A stretch of DNA of 64,000 nucleotides from CAVVSQ01 sp963848825 (GTDB taxonomy: Bacteria; Planctomycetota; Planctomycetia; Gemmatales; Gemmataceae), in assembly GCA_963848825.1 (NCBI GenBank), contig CAWKFA010000017.1, positions 992,001 to 1,056,000 on the forward strand, in the 5' to 3' direction. A program made the translations under genes and the position numbers. Positions 53,733 through 63,065 of this stretch are shown in pieces. Below the pieces are notes generated by a model that had not been told where the DNA came from, made no database searches, and saw nothing but the letters and a program-made list of their open reading frames with translations. Numbering within the stretch: position 1 is the first letter of the stretch; the number at the start of each line of letters is the position of its first letter.

Positions 53733-54911
53733 GTGTCTCTACCTGGTCAATTAAACCCGTCCCCCCGGTTGCTGCTTGGTCCCGGTCCCAGCGATGTGCA
53801 CCCGCGCGTCTTGTGTGCCATGGCCACGCCTCTCATGGGGCACCTCGATCCGCAATTTATAGTCCTCATGAACGAAACGCAGGACATGCTGCGACAGGCT
53901 TACCAGACCAAGAACACCCTTACCTTTCCCGTCAGCGCCACGGGCATGGCCGGCATGGAAGCATGCCTCGTCAACTTGCTGGAGCCAGGCGATAAACTGG
54001 TAGCCTGCGTCAAGGGTTTTTTTGGCCAGCGACTCGTCGAGGTAGGCGAACGCACCGGCGCCGTTATTACCCGGCTTGATTGTCCCTGGGGCCAGGTTTT
54101 CGACCTCCAGCGCATTCGCGAGGTGCTGACGAAGGTTCGCCCCAAAGTCCTGGCTATTGTTCATGCGGAAACCTCCACCGGGGCCTGGCAACCCATGGAA
54201 GAGGTGGGCAAATTATGTCACGAGTTCGATACCTTGCTGGTGGTCGATACCGTGACCTCCCTGGGTTGTGTGCCGCTTTACCTGGATAAATGGGAAATCG
54301 ACGCTGCCTACAGTTGCACCCAAAAGGGCTTGAGCTGTCCTCCCGGAATGTCGCCGGTTTCTTTTAGTCCGCGGGCCGTCGAGGCTATTGGCAAACGCAA
54401 GACGAAAGTGCAGAGCTGGTACCTCGATGCCACCATCGTGCAACGCTACTGGGGCGAAGACCGCTTCTACCACCACACCGCGCCGATTACCATGGTCTAT
54501 GCCATTCGCGAGGGCCTGCGCCTGTTGCTCGAAGAGGGCCTCCAGCCGCGCTGGGATCGCCACCTCAAAAATCACAAAGCCATCAAGGCCGGCCTGAACG
54601 CGCTCGGGCTCGAATATTCCGCACAGGAAGGCCATCAGTTGCCGCAACTCAACGCGGTCAAGGTTCCCGCCGGCATTGACGATATGGCGGTACGCAAAAA
54701 GCTACTGACCGATTTCGGCATCGAAATCGGTGGCGGCCTCGGGGATTTCAAGGGCAAAGTCTGGCGCATCGGCATCATGGGCCACAATTCCAGAGCGAGC
54801 AACGTGCTGCTACTCCTGGCTGCCCTGGAGCAATGTTTGCAGTCGCAGGGGGCGCGCGTTTCCCCTGGCGCGGGCGTTGCCGCGGCCAATAAATTCCTGG
54901 CGGCGAACTGA
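53733..54911 (+). CDS. class V aminotransferase, alanine-glyoxylate / serine-pyruvate type
   Basis: A 392-residue PLP enzyme. The GTG start at 53733 is fixed by GGAGGAAG about seven bases upstream. RLLLGPGPSDVHPRVLCAM, LMGHLDPQF, TFPVSATGMAGMEACLVN and HAETSTGAWQP match AGXT-type enzymes. The PLP Lys is in SCTQKGLSCPPGMSP; WYLDATIVQRYWGE and HHTAPITMVYAIREGL follow as in the family. It probably converts glyoxylate to glycine with alanine or serine as donor, as in photorespiratory or C2 metabolism. Overlap with downstream gene is absent; 75 bases separate them. Confidence 0.93.
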   Translation: MSLPGQLNPSPRLLLGPGPSDVHPRVLCAMATPLMGHLDPQFIVLMNETQDMLRQAYQTKNTLTFPVSATGMAGMEACLVNLLEPGDKLVACVKGFFGQRLVEVGERTGAVITRLDCPWGQVFDLQRIREVLTKVRPKVLAIVHAETSTGAWQPMEEVGKLCHEFDTLLVVDTVTSLGCVPLYLDKWEIDAAYSCTQKGLSCPPGMSPVSFSPRAVEAIGKRKTKVQSWYLDATIVQRYWGEDRFYHHTAPITMVYAIREGLRLLLEEGLQPRWDRHLKNHKAIKAGLNALGLEYSAQEGHQLPQLNAVKVPAGIDDMAVRKKLLTDFGIEIGGGLGDFKGKVWRIGIMGHNSRASNVLLLLAALEQCLQSQGARVSPGAGVAAANKFLAAN

Positions 54912-54986
54912 TCCTTGCACGAGCGACCAGTTTGCCGGCTTCCTGGCTCAAGGAAGGCGAGCCTCTACCTCTCAGAGAAGATCGTC

Positions 54987-56960
54987 ATGAGATATCTTGC
55001 CATCGCCGTCCTGCTGTTTATCGATCAGGCGGCCGTCCGGGCCCAGGCACCGTCGCCGGAAGCTCTGCAAGCCATCAACGAGAAAACCGACAAGCTTGGC
55101 AAGATGTTGGCGGTGTTGCGCAGACAGGGAGTGCGCGATCCGGGGCTGGCGGATGCCGAGGTTTATCATGAAGCCGCCCTCAAAATTGTCGAACATAACG
55201 AGTTTTTGACCCCCAAGCACGCGGGCTGGACACTCGACGTTCTCGACCGCGGCATGTTACGGGCTCATTTTCTGGCAGTGGGAGAAATGCCCTGGGCCCT
55301 TAACACTGGGACTGTGTTACGTGCTTATCGCTCGCGCCTGGATGGCTCGGTACAGCCCTATGCGGTCACCTTGCCGAGAGAGTATGGTAAAGATCCGGGT
55401 AAAAGGTGGCGTGTGGATGTTGTTCTTCATGGCCGTAGTGCCACGCTTACCGAAGTGAGTTTTCTGAAGGACCATCTGAATGACAAGTCCGCTGGCGCCA
55501 AGGCGGATGCACCTTACGTCAAGATCGATATTTTCGGGCGCGGCAACAATGCTTATCGCTGGGCAGGCGAGGCGGACGTGCTGGAAACGCTCGACAACTT
55601 CGTGGCCGGTGAACGCCTTATGGGCCGCGAGCGCTTGTTGGATCCTAACCGAGTCGTGTTGCGCGGGTTTTCGATGGGAGGCGCTGGCTCGTGGCACCTC
55701 GGGCTGCACCTGCCGGACCGCTGGTGCGTCGTCGGCCCCGGGGCCGGCTTCACCACAACCCACGGTTACATCGCCAAGCTCATGAATCCGCTCCCCTATC
55801 CTCAAGAGGAATGCTTGCGGATTTATGACGCAGTGCTTTATGCGCCAAATGCGTTCGATGTACCCATCGTGGCCTATTCCGGCGCCAAGGACCCTCAAAA
55901 GAAAGCAGCCGACACGATCGAAGCTCGGCTCAAGGACCTTGGCCTGTCCATGACGCACCTCATCGCGCCGGATCTCATGCACAACTTTCCGGCGGAATGG
56001 CAAAAAAAAGCGGAGGTTAACTACGCGAAACACGCCGCCGCGGGCCGGCCCGAATATCCCGCCGAAGTTCGCTTTGTCACTTATACCCTTAAATATCCGT
56101 CGTGTTACTGGGTTGAATTGCTTGGCCTCGAGCATCACTATCAGCAGGCGCTGCGTGGAGCGCGTCGTCAGGAAAATGGCTTTATCGTCAAGACAGCCAA
56201 TGTAGGCGTGCTGCATCTGACCCTGCCGGAAGGGGCCGCCACCCAGCAAAGCGTGACCATCGATGGTCAAAAGCTCACGGCGCGTCCCTGGGTCAACCAG
56301 GCAGGAACCTACAGCCTTTATCTGAATAAACGGGACGGTCAGTGGGCGGTGGTCCTGCCGCAGCGGTTGTTGACGGAACGAGCCCAGAAGCCGCGGAAAA
56401 TACCCGGTCTGACCGGGCCTATCGACGACGCTTTCACCGATGCCTTCCTGTGCGTGCGCGGCACCGGCACACCCTGGCACGAAGCGGTCGGCAAATATGC
56501 CGAGGGGGACCTTGAACGCTTCAAGAGAGAATGGTCCAAGTTCTTTCGCGGTACGTTGCCCTTTAAAGATGATGTCGATGTCACCAACGAGGATATCGCT
56601 GGTAAGCACCTCATTCTTTTCGGTGACCCGGGCTCAAATTCGCTGGTGGCGCAGGTCCTGGACGGTTTGCCTCTCAAGTGGACCAAGGAAACGCTGGAAC
56701 TCGCCGGTGTGAAGGGTGCCGCCGCCGATCATGTTCCCTTGCTGATTTATCCAAACCCGCTCAACGCGGGCCGCTACGTTGTCCTCAACTCCGGCCACAC
56801 TTTTCATGCGGCCGATTTTCAAGGTACCAACGCCTTGCTTTATCCTCGGCTAGGCGATTATGCCGTGTTGAAACTCCAGCCCGCGCCTGCCGCGCCCCTG
56901 GCGGCGATGGTGGCGACTTCGGGATTGTTCGATGATTACTGGAAGCTGAATGGCAAGTAG
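54987..56960 (+). CDS. exported prolyl-oligopeptidase-like serine hydrolase
   Basis: A protein of about 657 residues. MRYLAIAVLLFIDQAAVRAQ from the ATG at 54987 is a signal peptide. A helical segment with an NTGTVLRAYRSRLDGSVQPY block is followed by the alpha/beta-hydrolase domain: RVDVVLHGRS, nucleophile GFSMGGAGSWHLG, acid region VAYSGAKDPQ and His in LIAPDLMHNFP. The C-terminal half has a beta-rich part ending with HLILFGDPGSNSLV and YPNPLNAGRYVVLNSGHTF, a pattern seen in planctomycete peptidase-like proteins. Substrate unknown. The frame upstream of 54987 has no similarity, so this start is preferred. Confidence 0.85.
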   Translation: MRYLAIAVLLFIDQAAVRAQAPSPEALQAINEKTDKLGKMLAVLRRQGVRDPGLADAEVYHEAALKIVEHNEFLTPKHAGWTLDVLDRGMLRAHFLAVGEMPWALNTGTVLRAYRSRLDGSVQPYAVTLPREYGKDPGKRWRVDVVLHGRSATLTEVSFLKDHLNDKSAGAKADAPYVKIDIFGRGNNAYRWAGEADVLETLDNFVAGERLMGRERLLDPNRVVLRGFSMGGAGSWHLGLHLPDRWCVVGPGAGFTTTHGYIAKLMNPLPYPQEECLRIYDAVLYAPNAFDVPIVAYSGAKDPQKKAADTIEARLKDLGLSMTHLIAPDLMHNFPAEWQKKAEVNYAKHAAAGRPEYPAEVRFVTYTLKYPSCYWVELLGLEHHYQQALRGARRQENGFIVKTANVGVLHLTLPEGAATQQSVTIDGQKLTARPWVNQAGTYSLYLNKRDGQWAVVLPQRLLTERAQKPRKIPGLTGPIDDAFTDAFLCVRGTGTPWHEAVGKYAEGDLERFKREWSKFFRGTLPFKDDVDVTNEDIAGKHLILFGDPGSNSLVAQVLDGLPLKWTKETLELAGVKGAAADHVPLLIYPNPLNAGRYVVLNSGHTFHAADFQGTNALLYPRLGDYAVLKLQPAPAAPLAAMVATSGLFDDYWKLNGK

Positions 56961-57006
56961 GTTTCCAGCCGATCCGGATAGGCCAGGTATTCAAGGCGTT
57001 CGGAAG

Positions 57007-58504
57007 CTAAGTCATTGTTTCGTAAGCGCTGGCCAGCTCAATGAGGGTACGCACGAAGCAACCGGTGCCGCCGGCATCGCGAGTGGCGTTTTCGTGTTCG
57101 GCCCAGGCAGGGCCGGCGATGTCCAGGTGGACCCAGGGAACGCTACCAACGAATTCTTGCAGGAACTTGGCCGCCGTGATAGCGCCACCGTAACGAGAGC
57201 CGCCCGTATTCTTCATGTCCGCGACGTCGCTCTTAATCATCTCGCCGTACAGAGAATACATGGGCAATGGCCACGCTCTTTCCCCCACAGTCTGGGCGGC
57301 GGTCTGCACGCGCTGGCTCCAGGCGTCATCGTTGCTCATGAGACCGGCCACGTCCGTACCCAGCGCCACCAGGCAGGCGCCGGTGAGGGTGGCCAAATCC
57401 ACCAGGTGATCGACCTTTTGGTCGACCGCGTAAGCAAGTGCGTCAGCGAGAATCAGCCGACCTTCGGCGTCGGTGTTGAGGACTTCGATGGTTTTGCCGT
57501 TGCGCGGCGTGCAGCACGTCCCCCAGCTTCATGGCCTTGCCGCTGGGCAGGTTTTCGACGAGGGCCAAAACACCCAGCAAGTTAACCGGCAGTTCCATCT
57601 CGGCGGCCGCCTGCATGGCTGCCAGGACTGTCGCGGCGCCAGCCATGTCGCATTTCATGGCCACCATCTGGTCATTGGTCTTGAGGGACAGGCCGCCGCT
57701 GTCGAAGGTGACCCCCTTGCCGACAAGTGCGAGGGTCTTGCCACTGGTACCACGGCGATGATGCAACAAAACCAGGCGCGGCGCTCGTTCGGACCCGCGG
57801 GCGACGGCCAGGAGCGCATGCATGCGCTCGGCTTGCAACTGAATTTCGTCAAAGATAACGCATTCCAGGCCGGTTTTCCTGGCGACGTCGCGGGCGCGAT
57901 CGGCAAAGGTCTCGGGATATAAATCACAGGGGGGTGTATTGACGAGGCTGCGCGCCAGACTTATAGCCCGCCCTTCGATGGCGGCACGGCGCGTGCCCAC
58001 TTCCACCGCGGCCGTTGCCAACGCGCTGGCCGCAATGAGCCAGAGTTCACCAGGCGCGAAGCGTTCTGGCTTCGTCTTGCGCAGGCCGGGGCCTTCGCTA
58101 CCTTGCATGAAGCCGATACCGAGCGCCCGCGCCACCGCGTCGGCCTGGAGCGCGGGAACCTGATCGGGAACGGCGATGGCCACCCGCTCGATGGCTTTGG
58201 CAGTCAGCGACCTGGCGGCGGCGGCGCTCGCGGCTACCAGGCCGCCTATATCGATGTTGACTTTGCGTCCGAGGCCAACCGCGAGAATGCGCTTGGCGGC
58301 GATGCCGTGCGGGTCCAAAAGCGGAGTGAGTTCCTTGGCCTTGCCGGTCAAATCGCCCTGTTCCTGAAGGCGCGCCAGGGTGCCGCCAAGCTTGACGTCG
58401 AGTTGAGCAAGAGCGCCGTCCAGGCCCTTTTGCTCCCAGAGGCCGACAACGAGCCAATCGGCCGCTATCTCCGCCAGGGGAGCAAAATGGGAACTTAGCT
58501 TCAT
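57007..58504 (-). CDS. pepA: leucyl aminopeptidase (M17) (frame break near 57512)
   Basis: A zinc/manganese cytosol aminopeptidase of about 499 residues. LARSLVNTPPCDLYPETFAD and LVGKGVTFDSGGLSLK hold metal ligands (Lys and Asp). CDMAGAATVL follows. The first frame ends at KAMKLGDVL and then turns Arg/His-rich. The next frame reads PRNGKTIEVLNTDAEGRLIL, which carries the remaining metal-binding Asp/Glu and the catalytic Arg, then DLATLTGACLVALG. Removing one C at CTGCACG near 57512 restores the enzyme. Its ATG overlaps the stop of the preceding gene as ATGA. Confidence 0.93.
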
Positions 58505-59310
58505 GGCGCCACCACTTTAAGCGGCAGGTTCACCTTGGCGGCTTTGCCGGAGATTTTGTCCGTGGCAGCCAGCTCGACCGTGAAATTACCGATGCGATTG
58601 AGGGTAATGCCGAAGTGCATCGACATGAGTTTCAGGTCCTCGGGGACATCCTTGTTGACGGTGCCGCTGAGCGCTTTCGCGAACGTGGGTTTCCCCTGGT
58701 CGTCGAGCACGCGCATGGTGACATGGACGTCGGGTTGCTTGGTGGTCTTGTCCCGCGCAAAGCCCACAGGTGCGAAACTGAGATAAACGGTCTCGCCAAC
58801 GACACCGACCGCGGCTGCCGGGACCTTGGTTTCGCGGTCGGCAAAAGCACCCACGCGGACAAGCCCAAAATTCGGCGGTAGGATCTTGCCCGTTTTTTCG
58901 TAGGAGATCTTATTGTTGGTCTCGCGGTGCCGGTCGGTGACTGTCACTTTGAAATGATGGATGCCTGGTACGCTGTCGATGGGGATTTCGAGATGGGCGC
59001 TACAGGGCAGGGAGTCGCCGCCCAGGTAATTCTGGGCGATGGCGTTGGTGGGCCCTTGCTTGAAAATAAGCAGTCCCTTGTCATCGGTAACCTCGACGAG
59101 GAGACTGTACGAGGCCCGGCCCGCATCATCGAGCTTCATGTTTTTGATGTCGAAGGTAAAGAAAATGATGTCGCCCGGAAGTCGACCCTCGCTGGCGGGG
59201 TGCTTGGCGCCGAGGTAGCCGTAGGTGGCGCGGGCGTTGGCGATTTCCAGCGGAGCCTCCTGCGCACCGGCAACGGCTAGCCCCAGACACAGGCAAAACG
59301 TGGCATACAT
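58501..59310 (-). CDS. secreted conserved hypothetical protein coupled to pepA
   Basis: A 269-residue exported protein with the signal peptide MYATFCLCLGLAVAGAQEAP. Two similar beta-sandwich halves are suggested by IIFFTFDIKNMKLDDAGRAS, SLLVEVTDDKG, FKVTVTDRHRETNNK and FTVELAATDKISGKAAKVNL, typical of Ig-like folds in planctomycete envelope proteins. AGAAGGA precedes the ATG. The stop overlaps the pepA start (ATGA), so translational coupling is likely. Function is unknown. Confidence 0.75.
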   Translation of the reverse strand: MYATFCLCLGLAVAGAQEAPLEIANARATYGYLGAKHPASEGRLPGDIIFFTFDIKNMKLDDAGRASYSLLVEVTDDKGLLIFKQGPTNAIAQNYLGGDSLPCSAHLEIPIDSVPGIHHFKVTVTDRHRETNNKISYEKTGKILPPNFGLVRVGAFADRETKVPAAAVGVVGETVYLSFAPVGFARDKTTKQPDVHVTMRVLDDQGKPTFAKALSGTVNKDVPEDLKLMSMHFGITLNRIGNFTVELAATDKISGKAAKVNLPLKVVAP

Positions 59311-59328
59311 GGTGTCAAATCCTTCTCG

Positions 59329-60340
59329 TTATTTGGCGAAACTTTTTTTAGGCGCTTGAATGAAGGGATCAAAGGTCGTGCGAAACCCGGCACTGCTCTC
59401 GGCGCCGGCGGCAAACGAGACGAGGGCGCTTTCGAGGCGCGAAATAGGGTGCATCGTTACCTGGGGTAGCGGGCGCGAAGGCGAGTCCCTTGCTCGTCAT
59501 GTTGTAGACGAGTTCCGGAACGTTGCGGCCCGTCGCTGCAAAGGTACCGTCAAGATACTTGGCGGCACTGGGCGAGCGCACCATTTGCAAGGAGCTATCC
59601 AGACTGTCCAGAAAATGTTTGCCTTCGAGATAGAGGCCGGCATCAATTGTCTCCTTGCGGAACTTCTGACTGAGTTCGGAACGCAGGGCCGTGATCCCCT
59701 TACTGGCAGTGTTATACATATCCAGGTCGATGCCGCCCGAAGTCGCCGCGGAAACAAGTTGCGGGAAAATGGGTGCGAGTTTTTTTTGCGTGGCGCCACG
59801 CAGCGCCAACGGCCAATCAAGCTTGCCACCGTCGCGAAGCAGGCCGATATTGGCGCCCCCCTTGCCGCTGGTGACATTGATCCAGCGTAGCATACCAGGG
59901 TCGAGTGTCACGGGCGGGCCCTGAATCCCCACGCGGAGAAGCTTGTCGAGATAGGGGAGCAAGATGTTTTGAGACTTGCCGGACCTTACCTCGGCCTCGA
60001 GAGGATGGTTCATAACGCGGCGCACGATCATCATTTCGGACTTTTCCTGGTCCTCCGTGAAGGTCGGCCTGTTGGCTTTTTCATACATCATTTCATCGAA
60101 AGTCTTGCGCTTGGTATCGACCTTCGCCTGGTTGGCTTTTTCGCGCTCGACGCGAGCCTGCTCCTGGTTGATGTAAAGTTCGCCCGTGGCGCCAATTACG
60201 TTGGCCTGGCCGTTGAGCACATTGCCCGGGCCGAAGCCGCCGTAGCCGGGAGGCGGGTAATACGGATACTGGGCCCCAAGGGACGCCGCCAGCGTTAAAC
60301 AGCCGGCGATACAGAATGCGTAACGGGGGAACTGACGCAT
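59329..60340 (-). CDS. secreted conserved hypothetical protein (frame break near 59439)
   Basis: A protein of about 336 residues. MRQFPRYAFCIAGCLTLAAS is a signal peptide; the ATG at 60340 has GGAG eight bases upstream. The start of the mature protein is Tyr/Pro/Gly-rich (AQYPYYPPPGYGGFGPGNV), followed by a long helical region with ELYINQEQARVEREKANQAK. The first frame ends in an Arg-rich tail. The adjacent frame gives LESALVSFAAGAESSAGFRT and a stop at 59329, close to the next gene. One extra base near 59439 explains this. I do not recognise the family. Confidence 0.65.
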
Positions 60341-60378
60341 GGCGAGCACTCCGGCGATTGTCATGAGTTCCAGGCAGC

Positions 60379-61668
60379 TTAGCGCGGCGAAGGGTTTTGG
60401 GTTTTAGGTACCGGCGGCAGTTGACCGTCCGGAATAAGGGCATGCCAGCGCTTAACAGCCTGCTGCCGCTGTTCCTCTGGGGCGCCCGCGTCAAAAGCAA
60501 TGACTTTGCCAGCCGGGGCCAGACGAATCAGGTGCCAGTTGGCCAGGGTGCGCACGGCCTGGTTCGGGTGATCAAGGTAGGTGAGCAGCACGGCATAGGT
60601 ATCCGGGTCGGCGCGTTCCTCGCCATTGAAGCCCACGAGCAAGTGAATCAGGTTTCGGGCCTGCACTTCCGTGAGTTTCTTGCTCTCCACCAGACTGGTC
60701 TGAAGCTTTTTTAGCTGGCCAGGTTCGCGGCCAAGCCAATGTCGCAGGACGATGACGGCATGGTCACGATCTTCAACCTGTTTCGAATTCATGAGCACAC
60801 TGAACACCCGCGACAAGTCGTCGAGCGCACCTGCCAGGGTCATCCCGGTAAAGCGCTCATTTTTGTTGTTCGATTTGGCCAGTTCATCCAACGCCTTGCC
60901 AACGTCTGATTTAGCGAGACTGGCTGCGGCCGACGCCATTTCTTTAAAGATGCCCTCTTCCTGGCCGTCGAGCGGTTTGACCACGTTTTCCGGCAGTTTG
61001 TCCAGTCTTTGGAAGGTCGGCTTGCGAAGGACACTGTCCCAGTGCAGTCGGGCTAGTCCGGGCGGAGCGTGCATCCCCATGCCTTCATTGCCGGTATCCA
61101 GGAAAGCTTGTCCGGCAAGAACCAGGATCAAGAGATCGGCAGTGGGATTGTCGGTACTGGAGTCGATAACCTTGACAAGGCCCGGTGCATGCCGGCCGAA
61201 AATCTCCAGGCCCACTTTGGTGCCGGGCGTTTGCAATGACAAGACCCATACCTCATCGCGAATGCGAAGCCTGACTTTGGCCTCGCCATTTTTTCGCAGG
61301 TTTTCGAAAACAATCAGTCCACGCCCAGGTGTCAGGTCGAGATCGACGCCGGCCGCGTCGTGAAGTGTTAAACCAGCCTCCAACACGGGAAAAGGTCCAC
61401 GGTTGCCGATGTCGGCCAACATGCGGACTTGCAACGCTCCCGAAGGAGAAATCAGCTCCGACCTGGGCAAGCCGATGACAAGTGCTCCTGAGTGTAGCGC
61501 GTCGCCGACTTTTACTGGCTTCCAGCCATGATTCGCCTCCTTGTTGAGGAGGATGCCGGCGACCGACACGCACTTCGCGGCGACGGCTCCGGAATCTTTG
61601 GGCTGCTCGGCCCAGGCGGACTGGCCGAGGAGAGCTCCCAGGATCAAGCAAGCTGATGAGATCTTCAT
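60379..61668 (-). CDS. exported FecR-like / repeat protein
   Basis: A protein of about 429 residues from the ATG at 61668 (MKISSACLILGALLGQSAWA), a signal peptide. The region VKVGDALHSGALVIGLPRSE to VWVLSLQTPGTKVGLEIFGR has the double-psi-like beta pattern of FecR domains. The rest is helical with HEAT-like segments (LMNSKQVEDRDHAVIVLRHW, then YLDHPNQAVRTLANWHLIRL). It probably acts in the envelope as a binding protein. Homology upstream of 61668 is absent, so the longer frame start at 61821 is rejected. Family call is tentative. Confidence 0.6.
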   Translation of the reverse strand: MKISSACLILGALLGQSAWAEQPKDSGAVAAKCVSVAGILLNKEANHGWKPVKVGDALHSGALVIGLPRSELISPSGALQVRMLADIGNRGPFPVLEAGLTLHDAAGVDLDLTPGRGLIVFENLRKNGEAKVRLRIRDEVWVLSLQTPGTKVGLEIFGRHAPGLVKVIDSSTDNPTADLLILVLAGQAFLDTGNEGMGMHAPPGLARLHWDSVLRKPTFQRLDKLPENVVKPLDGQEEGIFKEMASAAASLAKSDVGKALDELAKSNNKNERFTGMTLAGALDDLSRVFSVLMNSKQVEDRDHAVIVLRHWLGREPGQLKKLQTSLVESKKLTEVQARNLIHLLVGFNGEERADPDTYAVLLTYLDHPNQAVRTLANWHLIRLAPAGKVIAFDAGAPEEQRQQAVKRWHALIPDGQLPPVPKTQNPSPR

Positions 61669-61852
61669 AAAGCGTGGTGCCGTGCACGAAGGAATGGGAA
61701 AGGAGTTAGTGTAGTCAAGAATAAAGGAGGGAACAAAAAAGAAAAGAGAAAAAGATACGAAAAGTGCGCTGCTACGAGGCGCCTGCAGGCGGGAGGCGTG
61801 AGCAACCGGTAATTGATTCACGGCCTATGAGGTGCCGTCGCCAAGCAAACCA

Positions 61853-63005
61853 TTAGAGCGATTCGGCTAATTCGCGGATAAGCTCGGCGTCGCGCGCGGG
61901 CACGGTCCAGAAACCGCTGGGCGTCAGGCAACGGACAACACAAGGCGTAACGGAGAATGCCGCGCTTGACGATCGGCGCGTCGTGAGTCGCCTTGCCGTA
62001 TTGCGCGAGGATGAGAGGGGTGAGGTCCCACATTTTCCAGCGACGCAAATCCTCGATGGCCAGGTCCGCCATCTCGCCGTCGCTGATCGCATGGCGATAA
62101 GCCTGTTCCATGGGCGCCTTCGTGAGCGCAGGTTGCCAGCTCATGTAAAAACGGACCGTGCGGAGCGCGGCATATTTCTTGAGAAAATTGGCGCCAGGGC
62201 TACTGAGAATGCCGGCTGTCAGCTTCCAGCCCTCCTGGGGCCGCAAGGCGATATAGCCTCCGAGCAAGCCATCGAGGGCCCGCAGGTCTTCGCCCTTGGC
62301 TTCGTCGATGCGCTTGCGCAGTGACGTGGCATCGCGGGCGTCGCCGCAATTGCCAAGCAGAAACGCGAACAAGCTGATGCGATCCGGGTCGAGCGCGGGG
62401 TTTTGCAGAGCGGCGCGCAGCCGCGCGGGCTGAATATGTTTGGCTGCTTCGCCCACTTCCTCGTCGCCGGAGCGGGCAAACTCAAGAAAAGCATCTTCGG
62501 CGATCACCTTGTCCGGGTGATCGAGGAAGCGCGCATAGTAAGCAAGCGCAGCCGCCTTGCCTTTCGCGCGCTCCGCGCGGGCGCGGTCAACGTAGTCCAC
62601 CACTTCCGGATTGCTGGTTTGCCGGCCCAGGTAGGGATCAAGCTTATCCTTGTTGATGGTGCAGAAGATTAGAAAGCGCGGCGGGTTTTTGGCGTCCAGC
62701 ACGGGAACGTAGCGGTCGAGCGTCACCACCTTCGCTGCCACCGTCGAGCCGGCCGTTTTGACGATTTTCTCGACGTGAAAATCCGTGGCGCCCGAGCCGG
62801 GCAAAGCGCCCTGCTGAGTATGCAAACGAGGGTTGGTCGCATAGCCGAAGAAAACAAGGTCGGCCCGATCCAATTCCTGCCCCAGGGTCTCTTTCTTGAG
62901 GGGCGAAGTACACAGGCTACAGGCCGTCGCGGGGCAGGGTAGAAGAGCCAGCGAAAAACCAAAGCCGAAGGCCGCCAGTAAGAGACGTCCCATCAACAAC
63001 TCCAT
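61853..63005 (-). CDS. exported HEAT-like protein, paralogue of the next upstream gene (frame break near 61893)
   Basis: A protein of about 383 residues. The signal peptide MELLMGRLLLAAFGFGFSLA ends in a Cys-containing stretch CPATACSLCTSPLKKETLGQ. ADLVFFGYATNPRL begins a netrin/TIMP-like or OB-type domain suggested by CSLC and by VEKIVKT. The second half is helical and repeats DAFLEFARSGDEEVGEAAKH-type units. The first frame ends RRRAYPRISRIAL; the adjacent frame gives RDAELIRELAESL and a stop at 61853, which fits the paralogue better. It resembles the gene at 63066-64000 throughout. Confidence 0.65.
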
Positions 63006-63065
63006 TTGTTAGGTGTATTGCAGGCGCCTTGCGCTCGGCGCATATTGCAGATTCCGGCCCAGGCC

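Noticed and set aside
55317..56609. 430-codon reading frame antisense to the exported serine hydrolase
   Set aside because: The sense frame has a signal peptide and hydrolase motifs; the antisense product shows no recognisable domain.
1011..63005. Programmed +1 frameshifting as the cause of the many frame breaks
   Set aside because: The sites have different codons and no common slippery sequence or stop codon context, and three to four breaks go the other way. Sequence error is simpler.
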